DNA of 64,000 bases, taken from Halalkalibacter oceani. Its GTDB lineage: Bacteria; Bacillota; Bacilli; Bacillales; Bacillaceae_D. Under the pieces are notes generated by a model. The model saw only the letters and a list, made by a program, of their open reading frames with translations. It was not told the origin of the DNA and ran no database searches. Below, one piece after another: positions 25,896-33,886 of the stretch (position 1 is the stretch's first letter; every line of letters starts with the position of its first letter). The DNA lies in NCBI RefSeq assembly GCF_023715605.1, contig NZ_JAMBOL010000003.1, positions 62,001 through 126,000 on the forward strand, given 5' to 3'. The position numbers and the translations under genes were made by a program.

Positions 25896-26064
25896 TTTCT
25901 CCACTCCAGTTTTTCTCTCTCCCTTTTGTCTACCTCCCATCTTACCACTGTCAAATCGCCTTCGCTACGACTTTTTTTCCAAAATTTGTAGAAAGCGCTT
26001 TCTTGAAAAGGCCGGAAATCAGGAGGTCATTGAAAAACGTCCTATTTCGTACCTCGAAGAAAAA

Positions 26065-26103
26065 AGCTGCTGAAAAAGTGTAAATCGTCCTTTTTCAGCA
26101 GCT
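26065..26103 (-). terminator. Terminator of the ectoine-type operon
   Basis: Arms AGCTGCTGAAAAAG (26065-26078) and complement (26090-26103), followed on the minus strand by a T6 run. The same stem sequence recurs at 63417-63460. Confidence 0.85.
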
Positions 26104-26128
26104 TCGTCGACCCGAAAGCCTGTGCGTT

Positions 26129-27328
26129 CTACGATGTGTGTTCGTCCGGAATGATGGAGATGACCGGTTTTTCGTACAAATCCCGTGGGAAAGCTGTCAT
26201 CGTTTCTACGCCACGGTTGGTAATGCGAATTGTTTCCGTAATCTCCACACCATAGTCGTCGTACCATAAGCCTGGCATTAAGTGAAACGTCATATTCGGT
26301 TGCAGGACGGTTTGATCTCCCGGCCGAAAACTGACTGTATGCTCGCCCCAGTCTGGCGGGAAGCTTAACCCGACTGAATAGCCGAGACGCGAGCTTTTAT
26401 GAAAGCCGTACTTTCCGATCGTTTGCCGCCACACCTGCTCCACTTCCTCGGCGAGCATCCCCGGCTTAATCGCTGCCAGCGTTGTCGCGATTCCTTCCTG
26501 GACGACAGCAGCCATTTCCTTGACATGCTGCGGGGCGCGGCCGACCGCCATCGTTCTCGCCATCGGCGTATGGTAGCGCTGATAGACGCCGGCAATTTCA
26601 ATTGTCAAAAAATCCCCTTCTACATAGCGCCGTTCTGTCCAGGTCAAATGCGGGCAGGCCGTCTTCTCATTCGTCGGCAGCATCGGCACGATGGATGGAT
26701 AATCACCACCGAACTCAGCCGTCCCCTGAACTTGCGCATGCGAGATCGCAGCGGCGACATCACACTCCCTCACTCCTGGGGCGACGGCCTCGTAAGCAGC
26801 CTTCATCGCTTTCTCCACAATCTTCGCCGCTTTCTTCATGTAGACAATTTCCTGCTCTGATTTGATCAAACGAACGCCGTTTACAAGACTTGACGTGTCC
26901 TTTAGCTTCGCGTTTGGCAAGCCGTGCTTCAGCCGCTCATAGCTTAAAGCGGTAAAGTAATGGGCGTCCATCTCGACCCCGATGACGCGGCTTCCTTGAC
27001 CGATTTCCGTTAAAATATTGGCGATAAAATCAATCGGGTGTCTTTCTGTAGACTGGACATAATAATCCGGATAGGCAATAATATGCTGTTCATCAAGCCA
27101 CGTTGTTTTGGCGACGCCCCCTGCATCCATCTGTCTGCCGATCCATAGCGGCTGGTCATCGTCCAGCGTCACGATCATCATCTGATGAACGTAAAAGCTC
27201 CAGGCCGCATAATGACTGACATAGTACATATTCGAAGGATTGGAAATGAGGAGCACATCAATGCCGACATCAACCATTCTGCTTTTTACCTTTTCCAGCC
27301 TTTGCTTATATTCTGATAACGGGAACAA
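26129..27328 (-). CDS. doeA: M24-family protein, ectoine hydrolase (DoeA/EutD)-like
   Basis: A 399-residue creatinase-type pita-bread protein. Segments such as YAAWSFYVHQ, PLWIGRQMDAGG, GTAEFGGDYPSIVPMLPT and PPDWGEHTVS correspond, as far as I can recall, to ectoine hydrolase, which opens the ectoine ring to N-acetyl-diaminobutyrate. The metal-binding Asp pair of M24 peptidases is replaced (IEIAGVYQRYHTPMART), as expected for a non-peptidase. I choose TTG at 27328, 9 bases after a perfect AAAGGAGG; an ATG at 27364 with AGGATGG is the alternative. Last gene of the operon. No ectoine transporter is close by. Confidence 0.75.
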   Translation of the reverse strand: MFPLSEYKQRLEKVKSRMVDVGIDVLLISNPSNMYYVSHYAAWSFYVHQMMIVTLDDDQPLWIGRQMDAGGVAKTTWLDEQHIIAYPDYYVQSTERHPIDFIANILTEIGQGSRVIGVEMDAHYFTALSYERLKHGLPNAKLKDTSSLVNGVRLIKSEQEIVYMKKAAKIVEKAMKAAYEAVAPGVRECDVAAAISHAQVQGTAEFGGDYPSIVPMLPTNEKTACPHLTWTERRYVEGDFLTIEIAGVYQRYHTPMARTMAVGRAPQHVKEMAAVVQEGIATTLAAIKPGMLAEEVEQVWRQTIGKYGFHKSSRLGYSVGLSFPPDWGEHTVSFRPGDQTVLQPNMTFHLMPGLWYDDYGVEITETIRITNRGVETMTAFPRDLYEKPVISIIPDEHTS

Positions 27329-27398
27329 ATGCTCCACCCTCCTTTTTTCTTGTTGATTCTCCATTATGCCATCCTATCGGATCCAATCGCTGTCATTC

Positions 27399-28586
27399 TC
27401 ATTGGATGGTGGATAGCGCTTTACCGGATAACAGGCGGAGGCCTGCTTCGACGAGAATGTTCGTACCAAGCTCAAGTGCCGCCTCATTAAAATCAAATGT
27501 TGGCTGGTGAAGCGCCGTCTGCTGCGGAAGGCCCGCCCCGAGAAAAAGCATGGCTCCCGGCCACTGAGCTGCCAGATGACTAAAATCCTCGCTGCCCATT
27601 CCGTACGGCTGCTCGTGAATCGCTATTTCCGGCTCAACCGAACGTACTGTTTCTTCGAGCAGCTTCACTATTTCCGGCGCATTTTTTAGAGCTGGTTCTC
27701 CGTGTTCCATCGTCAGCTCATAGCTCCCTCCATATGCTTTTACACTCTCAAGAACATGACGCAGCGCTATTTCCATTTGCCCTCTCGCCGCGATTGAATA
27801 GGTTCGAATCGTCCCATTGAGCCTGACCTGTGACGGAATGACATTTGCCGAGCTGCCAGCCTCAAGCCTGCCGATACTTAACACCGCCGGCTCCAGCGCC
27901 GCGATTTTCCGCGCCGGGATCCCATACAATCCGGGGAGAATCAGCGAAGTCAGCCAGATCGGATCAACAGCCTGCTCCGGATAGGCTCCATGCCCACCCG
28001 TCCCGCTAATGACGATCGAAAACGTATCGACATTCGCCATCACAATTCCCGAACAAAGCTTAATCTGCTTATATGGAAGCTCCGGGTCAAGATGAAGGGC
28101 GATCATCGCCATGACATCATCAAGAATTCCAGAAGCCAGTATATGCTGGGCGCCCGTCAAGCCTTGTTCATCACTCGTTTCTTCCGCCGGCTGAAACAGA
28201 CATTTGACCGTGCCTTTCAGCTTGCCGCTTTCATGCAATTCGCTTAAGCGATGGACCGCGCCAAGCAGCATCGCTGTATGACCGTCATGCCCACAGGCAT
28301 GCATGATGCCGCGGTGGACAGACTGATAATCGGCTCCGGTTTTCTCTTCAATCGGCAGGGCGTCAATATCGGCTCGCAAGCCAATGACTGGCGCTTCCCC
28401 GTTTCCGACCGTGGCCAGGACGCCGGTATCAAGCCCGATTGTTTCCTTGCCGGTATGAAGCGTTACGCCAGGCAGACCGGCTAATTGCTCAACGATATAG
28501 GCAGTCGTTTTATGCTCGGCAAAGCTAAGCTCAGGATAGCGATGGAGATGACGGCGCCAGATGATTAACTGTTCGGCTGCTGTCAT
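27399..28586 (-). CDS. M20-family N-acyl amino acid amidohydrolase
   Basis: A 395-residue zinc amidohydrolase of the HipO/IAA-amino acid hydrolase type. The metal motifs are visible: RADIDALPIEEKTG, HACGHDGHTAMLLG, QPAEE and the C-terminal GMGSEDFSHL. It should cleave an N-acyl group, for instance the acetyl of N-acetyl-diaminobutyrate. Its ATG overlaps the stop of the upstream PLP-enzyme gene (ATGA), so translation is probably coupled. In known ectoine pathways this step is done by DoeB, which belongs to a different family. Confidence 0.85.
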   Translation of the reverse strand: MTAAEQLIIWRRHLHRYPELSFAEHKTTAYIVEQLAGLPGVTLHTGKETIGLDTGVLATVGNGEAPVIGLRADIDALPIEEKTGADYQSVHRGIMHACGHDGHTAMLLGAVHRLSELHESGKLKGTVKCLFQPAEETSDEQGLTGAQHILASGILDDVMAMIALHLDPELPYKQIKLCSGIVMANVDTFSIVISGTGGHGAYPEQAVDPIWLTSLILPGLYGIPARKIAALEPAVLSIGRLEAGSSANVIPSQVRLNGTIRTYSIAARGQMEIALRHVLESVKAYGGSYELTMEHGEPALKNAPEIVKLLEETVRSVEPEIAIHEQPYGMGSEDFSHLAAQWPGAMLFLGAGLPQQTALHQPTFDFNEAALELGTNILVEAGLRLLSGKALSTIQ

Positions 28587-29776
28587 CCTTCGTTCACGGC
28601 TTCAAGAGCCTGCTTCAAATCCGCCAGCAAATCACCTTGATCTTCAATTCCGGCTGAATAACGGACAAGGCCTTCCGGAATGCCAAGCGCCGCCCGCTCC
28701 TCCGGCGTGTTCTCGACATGACTTGTCGTCCGCGCCGGCCCAACCGTTGTTTCCACCGCGCCGAGATTTGCGGCACGATGTGCGATCTCAAGCTGTGGCA
28801 AAAATTGTCTGACCGCTTCCAGCCCTCCTTTTAAGGCAAAGCTCAGCATTCCGCCGAAGCCGCTCATCTGCTCCCGGGCAATCTGATGGTTCGGATGAGT
28901 CGGAAGCCCGGGATAATAAACGCTTGCGACTTTTTCATGCTCGCTTAAATAACGTGCTACCGCGAGGGCGTTCTCCTGCTGCTTTTCAACGCGCAGCTTT
29001 AATGTTTTCATTCCTCGCAGCAACAGATAGGCTGCCATCGGATCAAGTGAGGCGCCATTTATTTCGCGGTAATGGTAAATCGCTTCAACGAGCTGACGAT
29101 CACCGCAAACGACACCGCCAAGCGCATCGGCATGCCCGCCGAGAAATTTAGTCGCACTGTGAATGACAAGATCCGCTCCGAGCGCCAGTGGATTTTGATT
29201 AATCGGTGTCGCGAACGTATTATCGACGAAAACGAGTGCTCCCGACTGTTTTGCCGCTTGCACAATCCGGCGGATGTCCGTTATTTTCACCGTTGGATTC
29301 GTTGGTGTTTCCAAATAGACGAGCCTGCAGCCTTTTTCGATTTCTGCTTCCATCTGCTCATGATTGCCCGTTTCGACAAGCTCGACCTCGATTTGCAGCT
29401 GAGGCAGAAATTCGGAAAAGATTTTATTCGTCCCGCCGTACGTGTCCTTGATTGAGACGAGGCGGTCGCCCGGTCTCAATACGGTCATGAGCGCATTAGA
29501 GATCGCCGCCATTCCGGTTGAACAGCTCGTTGCCGCTTCTGCTCCTTCCAGCTCTTTCACTTTTTCCTCAAAGGCCTGGACGGTTGGATTCGTATTGCGG
29601 CCGTAAATATGCCCGTCCCGTTTTCCAATCGCCACTTCATACCATTCATCAATGTCGTCGTATCCGTATGCTACACTATGAACAACCGGAACCTGCGTTG
29701 CTCCATGGGCCAAATAGTTCTTCTCCCCCGACCAGACGACCTGCGTTGCCTTGTTCATTCCTTCATATGCTCCCAT
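28583..29776 (-). CDS. Cys/Met-metabolism PLP enzyme (cystathionine gamma-synthase family)
   Basis: A 397-residue fold-type I PLP enzyme. YGRNTNPT, SCSTGMAAI, VFVDNTFATP and SATKFLGGHADALGG (PLP Lys) are the family blocks, and the C-terminal RYSAGIED is normal. Family enzymes carry out gamma or beta elimination or replacement on amino acids with a leaving group. First gene of the three-gene operon divergent from the PucR regulator; a role in metabolism of diaminobutyrate or a related amino acid is inferred from context only. Site: GGGGTGG before the ATG. Confidence 0.8.
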   Translation of the reverse strand: MGAYEGMNKATQVVWSGEKNYLAHGATQVPVVHSVAYGYDDIDEWYEVAIGKRDGHIYGRNTNPTVQAFEEKVKELEGAEAATSCSTGMAAISNALMTVLRPGDRLVSIKDTYGGTNKIFSEFLPQLQIEVELVETGNHEQMEAEIEKGCRLVYLETPTNPTVKITDIRRIVQAAKQSGALVFVDNTFATPINQNPLALGADLVIHSATKFLGGHADALGGVVCGDRQLVEAIYHYREINGASLDPMAAYLLLRGMKTLKLRVEKQQENALAVARYLSEHEKVASVYYPGLPTHPNHQIAREQMSGFGGMLSFALKGGLEAVRQFLPQLEIAHRAANLGAVETTVGPARTTSHVENTPEERAALGIPEGLVRYSAGIEDQGDLLADLKQALEAVNEG

Positions 29777-29986
29777 GAAACCACCCCTTTACCAGTATGT
29801 AGTTCCATCTTACTCAGAATAATCAGAAAAAACATTGACCAAATTGTATGAAGATTATCGATGATTTTCATCTATTTTTAGCAATAGGCTATAGATGAGG
29901 AGAAAAGAAAGATTGTCCGGCGTTCCTTTCTTCTTATACAATAGGAAAAAACAAAAGCTGTTCAGGTGATGGAAGGAGTGAAGTGA

Positions 29987-31654
29987 ATGGGGATAACGAT
30001 GCAAGAGGTGTACAGTCTGCCATTATTCGAACATTCCATTCTCTGCTCCGGTACAGAGAAAATGGAAACAACCGTTGTAAAAGGCGTATCCGTGATCGAA
30101 ACGCCTGTCGAGTCATTTGTCCGGCAGGATGAATTCGTGCTTACTTCCGGCGTCTCGTGCCGCGATGAAGACAGCTTCCATCAATTTGTAGACGAAGTGA
30201 TCGCGGCAAAAGCAGCCGGACTCGCTGTCGCTTTAGGACCTTATGTCAAGCAAATTCCCGCTTCTGTTATCGAGCTGGCCCAGGCAAAGCAGTTCATTCT
30301 GCTGACAGTGGACTGGGAGGTTCGTTTTTCCGACATTCTCGAAGCTGTCTTTGCCCGAATTCATCAACGAAAGCGGGAAAATTTGGAGAAGATCGAGGCG
30401 TTGCGCAAATCGTTGCTGCATTATATTCTCTCCGGTCAATCGCTCCATACCGTAGCCGACCATGTCGCCAGTACGCTGACTTGTGACATCCTGATTGCGG
30501 ATAAAAGAGGCGTGATTCTCGGTAAATCGAAAGCCGTCCATCCGGACCTTCAGGAGAAATGGCTCGTCTTTCTTCACAAACAATTAGTGGATGACGGAAT
30601 TTATCAGCATGTGAACAGTGGCTTTGATTGGCTCGCCTATAAGGATGGCTATGCGCTGCAGCTGACGATTCATTCCGGTGCAGCGATTCAGGGCTACATC
30701 GTCGTTGGCGGCTTTGGAGAGGAGCCATTCAGTGAAGAGGAGCATCAGGAGTGGGTCAGCCTGCTTGAGCATGTTGCCACCGCCGTGGCGATTCACTTCT
30801 TTCATCAACAAGCAGCAAAAGAAACCGAGTGGCGCCTACGTGATGATTTTGTGTGGGAGCTGTCGCGCGGGGCGATTGCGACAAAGGAAGCGATGCTCTC
30901 ACGGGCGAAATCACTCAGCTATCAAATCAACCTGCCCTATCTCGCTCTTGTTGCCAAAGCAGAGCAGGTCGAACAGGCATTCCAGGCAGCGAGTCATGTG
31001 ACGATTTCCTTCGATCACTGGCTTCATGAATGCATCCGCTATATGGAAGAGGAGGCTGAAAGCATTGCCAAATCGATGGCGCTCAAATCGATGGTCACCT
31101 ATCAGCAGCAGGAATTAATTATTTTTCTTGAAATCACCCATGAACCGGCCAGCTCCCAGGCGATGATCTATATTAAAAAATTTACAGAGCGGCTGCAACT
31201 GCTTTACCCTTCTCTCACGCTGTCGTGGGGGATCGCCAAGCAGTATGGCTATTCCTGCTTCCATACGAGCTATTTGGAGGCGAAGCGGGCGCTGGAGATC
31301 GGCCGCAAGCGGAAAGGTATCCCGTCCATTTCGACGTTCTCGGATACAAAGGTCGACCGCATCCTGGAAAGCATTTATCAAAACAACGAGCTGCTGGAGA
31401 TTACCGGCTCGATCTTGACGGCCTTGCTGCGTTATAGCGAGGAAAGGCAAATTGATCTGCTTCACACGTTTACCACGTATCACCGCAACCGGCAAAACGT
31501 CAGTCAGACAGCGCGCGAGCTTAATCTTCATCGGCAATCGCTCCTCTATCGCCTCCGGAAAATCGAAAGCTTAACAGGCTGTTCGCTCGATGATGCCGAC
31601 GATTTATTTTTGCTCGACTTAAGCACCCGCTTATGGCTTTATGACGGTGAATAA
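29987..31654 (+). CDS. PucR-family transcriptional activator
   Basis: A 555-residue regulator with an N-terminal PucR/purine-catabolism-type sensing domain (start MQEVYSLPLFEHSILCSG), a central GAF-like region (about 150-280) and a C-terminal helix-turn-helix of the PucR/CdaR type (NVSQTARELNLHRQSLLYRL). GGAAGGAG precedes the ATG. It faces the PLP-enzyme/M20/M24 operon across a 210-bp spacer, so it is the probable inducer-responsive activator of that operon. Confidence 0.87.
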   Translation: MGITMQEVYSLPLFEHSILCSGTEKMETTVVKGVSVIETPVESFVRQDEFVLTSGVSCRDEDSFHQFVDEVIAAKAAGLAVALGPYVKQIPASVIELAQAKQFILLTVDWEVRFSDILEAVFARIHQRKRENLEKIEALRKSLLHYILSGQSLHTVADHVASTLTCDILIADKRGVILGKSKAVHPDLQEKWLVFLHKQLVDDGIYQHVNSGFDWLAYKDGYALQLTIHSGAAIQGYIVVGGFGEEPFSEEEHQEWVSLLEHVATAVAIHFFHQQAAKETEWRLRDDFVWELSRGAIATKEAMLSRAKSLSYQINLPYLALVAKAEQVEQAFQAASHVTISFDHWLHECIRYMEEEAESIAKSMALKSMVTYQQQELIIFLEITHEPASSQAMIYIKKFTERLQLLYPSLTLSWGIAKQYGYSCFHTSYLEAKRALEIGRKRKGIPSISTFSDTKVDRILESIYQNNELLEITGSILTALLRYSEERQIDLLHTFTTYHRNRQNVSQTARELNLHRQSLLYRLRKIESLTGCSLDDADDLFLLDLSTRLWLYDGE

Positions 31655-31667
31655 TCCGACGATACGC

Positions 31668-31706
31668 AAAAAGAGTATGGGAGCTTTCACCACCCATACT
31701 CTTTTT
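31668..31706. terminator. Bidirectional terminator, pucR and kapB
   Basis: Arms of 14 bp (AAAAAGAGTATGGG, 31668-31681, and complement from 31693). The right arm overlaps the last codons of kapB. Confidence 0.88.
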
Positions 31707-32061
31707 CACATTCTTTCAGCTTTTCTTCGCATTTTCTCGCCCACTCACTATCAAGCTGCTGACAATTGGCAAGCTCCTTTTGAAACGCTTCTTTCAGTGA
31801 TTCTTGATACGAAGGAATTTCACCTTCATACGGCTTCATCGACGAGAGCGGGACCCACGTTTTTTCGAATTCAGCCAGTGCTTTCCGCTGATGAAAAAGC
31901 GGGACATCCGCTTCCTTCGGATGATGCAGATCACCCTGCATCGGGTGCTTTAAAACCGCCGCCACTTTTACGAGAGCGCGCTGATTGGCAGGCTGCTCTT
32001 CAAGCAGTTCGGCGATATAAACCCCTGTTTTGTAAACAGCCCGGACATACTGGCGTTCCAC
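31687..32061 (-). CDS. kapB: Kinase-associated lipoprotein B homologue (KapB)
   Basis: A 124-residue protein. The start VYKTGVYIAELLEE, the block KVAAVLKHPMQGDLHHPKEADVPLFHQRKAL (quoted here only by its ends KVAAV and RKAL) and the Cys/Lys/Glu-rich tail match KapB, which in B. subtilis helps KinB-dependent activation of the sporulation phosphorelay. I choose GTG at 32061, preceded by AGGGGGAG; the upstream open frame overlaps the next gene. No lipobox is visible, and B. subtilis kapD is absent next to it. Confidence 0.82.
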   Translation of the reverse strand: MERQYVRAVYKTGVYIAELLEEQPANQRALVKVAAVLKHPMQGDLHHPKEADVPLFHQRKALAEFEKTWVPLSSMKPYEGEIPSYQESLKEAFQKELANCQQLDSEWARKCEEKLKECEKEYGW

Positions 32062-32075
32062 TGCTGATCTCCCCC

Positions 32076-32270
32076 TTATCTTGTGACAAATCCACTGCCG
32101 AACATCAGCAGTAAATAGGCCGCAATCATCACAAATCCAATTCCAAAGCTCCACATCGCCCGCTTCTTTTTCTGTTGAAAGATGCTATAAATCCCGATCA
32201 TACCAAAAATGCCAGTCAACAGAAAGAAACCAAATACGGCTAAAATGATAACTAAGTCCTGTTCCATCAT
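32076..32270 (-). CDS. Small two-helix membrane protein
   Basis: A 64-residue protein with two membrane segments (about residues 5-25 and 35-58) joined by a basic turn (QQKKKRAM). Its ATG overlaps the stop of the upstream small gene (ATGATG/TGA), and there is no separate ribosome site, which points to coupled translation. Function unknown; it lies 14 bp before kapB. Confidence 0.6.
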   Translation of the reverse strand: MMEQDLVIILAVFGFFLLTGIFGMIGIYSIFQQKKKRAMWSFGIGFVMIAAYLLLMFGSGFVTR

Positions 32271-32518
32271 AGGCCCGGAATGAGCCATGTAAAGGCCCGC
32301 CACATAAATTCTGACACAGGTACTAAATACTTTGTCGAAAACTCTTCCAATGATGTAGAGTGAGTGAAGGCATCAATGACAATGAAGCCAAAGGTAACTA
32401 AAATGACAATGATCGTTATGGATAAAATAATGGCAAGTAAAGCGATGTAGCTCAGAACGATCCGCAAGATCCACTTCAGCCACGGCGGTCTTGCTTTTCT
32501 ATCTACTTGTGCATCCAC
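32267..32518 (-). CDS. Small membrane protein upstream of kapB
   Basis: An 83-residue protein: basic N-terminus, one long hydrophobic stretch (about residues 18-48) and an amphipathic C-terminus. I choose GTG at 32518, which has AGGGGGA six bases upstream. It overlaps the following gene by 4 bp and thus forms an operon with it and probably kapB. Not recognised. Confidence 0.58.
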   Translation of the reverse strand: MDAQVDRKARPPWLKWILRIVLSYIALLAIILSITIIVILVTFGFIVIDAFTHSTSLEEFSTKYLVPVSEFMWRAFTWLIPGL

Positions 32519-32616
32519 GCAAATCCCCCTCATAGTTCAGACATGATACTCCCCTCTTATCCTACCAAATATCATCCTCAAGTTAGAGCTTGATTTGCGA
32601 AAAAATGATGAACAAG

Positions 32617-32943
32617 TCAATCAAGGTGAAGCTTTGATAATATTCCATCAATCGGCACCCCGGCCGGAGTAGAGATGTCATTAAAGTCAAACTCGGTTAA
32701 ATTGATTGTGTCCGCTTCTGACGAGTCCTCCCCTTTCCCTTCTCCTGCGTCGGCAACTGTACTTCCTTCTTCCTCACCATCATCCGTTCGTTGTTGCTCA
32801 GTGAATGGATCAGCTGCTTCAGCTGTTTCCTCCAGCGAGACATCATCTGTTGAGCCTGTCTGCAGAAACTGAACAATCACAAGTGTCCAAATCGTCACAA
32901 AAAGCAACGCTGCCGGCAATAACAGCCATCTTTGTTTAGCCAT
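32617..32943 (-). CDS. Membrane-anchored acidic protein, unknown
   Basis: A 108-residue protein with a single N-terminal membrane segment (about residues 7-27) and an outside, strongly acidic Asp/Glu/Ser/Thr tail that is probably disordered. It ends in a more ordered DGILSKLHLD. GGAGTGGAG precedes the ATG at 32943. No family recognised. Confidence 0.6.
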   Translation of the reverse strand: MAKQRWLLLPAALLFVTIWTLVIVQFLQTGSTDDVSLEETAEAADPFTEQQRTDDGEEEGSTVADAGEGKGEDSSEADTINLTEFDFNDISTPAGVPIDGILSKLHLD

Positions 32944-33121
32944 ATGCTCCACTCCATATCATACATACTTCTTTTTGTTTACGTTACTCTGCTCCTGCTA
33001 AATAGTACCTTTATTCTATCATGGCCGGCCAGCTTTTGTCATCGTTCTCCATTTTCCTTGTTCATGATCACGATGGAAAGGAGAGTCAGCGTTTCCTCGG
33101 GCTGAGCAGCCCGCCTCCATA

Positions 33122-33150
33122 GAAAAAACCGCATCCATTTAGACGCGGTC
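33122..33150 (-). terminator. Terminator overlapping the ypjP stop codon
   Basis: A short GC stem (GACCGC, 33145-33150 region, with GCGGT at 33128-33132 on the plus strand) followed by T6 on the minus strand. The ypjP stop codon (33139-33141) lies in the loop. Confidence 0.7.
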
Positions 33151-33789
33151 TTCTCCGTTCCATTGGGGAGGCATGTCCTTTCCCCAGTAAATCGTCCCCA
33201 ATTCATGGTGACGTTCATATTGATCGAGGTATGTGTGATAATGAAAATTAAAGAAGTAGCCTTGCTTCGGCGGCTGGTCACGCCGAACATGAAAGCGAAA
33301 ATAGTCCGTTCCGCTTTCATCATTGTACAAGTGAACAATCTTCTCTCCCAACCCCGAGGCAGGCTGAACCGAAAGCTTGACGTGCTTCCAGTCCTCTTCT
33401 GTAAACGTCCGGGCGGTATCGATCAGCCCAGTTGTCAGACGCGGCAATATTTCCTCCGCAAAGGGCTTATTGATCCGTTGAGAAATTGCCGTTCCGAACT
33501 TATTCAAGCTTTGCTCATAAGCCTGCTTCACGAAATATTGCTGCAGCACCTCAGCCGATGTAATATCGCGGTGAATATAGTGCTCCGTCTTCGCCGGAAG
33601 CACTTCATGAAATAGATCATAATTATCCTGATCAACTTTATAAATTAGTGGGTTGTCGTTATTTTCATCCAGTGCCCTCTGCGGCTCGTCTGCATGGACC
33701 TCCCGAACAAAGTCGAAAGGAACAAACATTCCAAGTGTCAACAAGGCCGATGATATGACGATACCACGCTTCATCCATGGAAACATCAT
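33139..33789 (-). CDS. ypjP: YpjP-like secreted protein
   Basis: A 216-residue protein with an N-terminal signal peptide or anchor. The C-terminal half, with RFHVRRDQPPKQGYFFNFHYHTY (seen as its parts RFHVRRDQPPK and FNFHYHTY) and ELGTIYWGKDMPPQW, matches the YpjP family of Bacillus, whose role is unknown. The tandem ATG at 33789 has AAAGGG in front; the frame is open five codons further up. Confidence 0.78.
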   Translation of the reverse strand: MMFPWMKRGIVISSALLTLGMFVPFDFVREVHADEPQRALDENNDNPLIYKVDQDNYDLFHEVLPAKTEHYIHRDITSAEVLQQYFVKQAYEQSLNKFGTAISQRINKPFAEEILPRLTTGLIDTARTFTEEDWKHVKLSVQPASGLGEKIVHLYNDESGTDYFRFHVRRDQPPKQGYFFNFHYHTYLDQYERHHELGTIYWGKDMPPQWNGEDRV

Positions 33790-33886
33790 GAGTCGCCCTT
33801 TCATTGTTACAATTTTCTCTCTATTTTCATTTTCTCATGAAACAATGAAAAAGGCTATTACAAAATCGTTACAAGCTTATAACATC

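Noticed and set aside
26129-27328. Xaa-Pro aminopeptidase
   Set aside because: The metal-ligand Asp pair is missing and whole segments match ectoine hydrolase instead.
30233-30728. Minus-strand frames within the PucR gene
   Set aside because: Opposite to a complete regulator with clear domains; no start signals.
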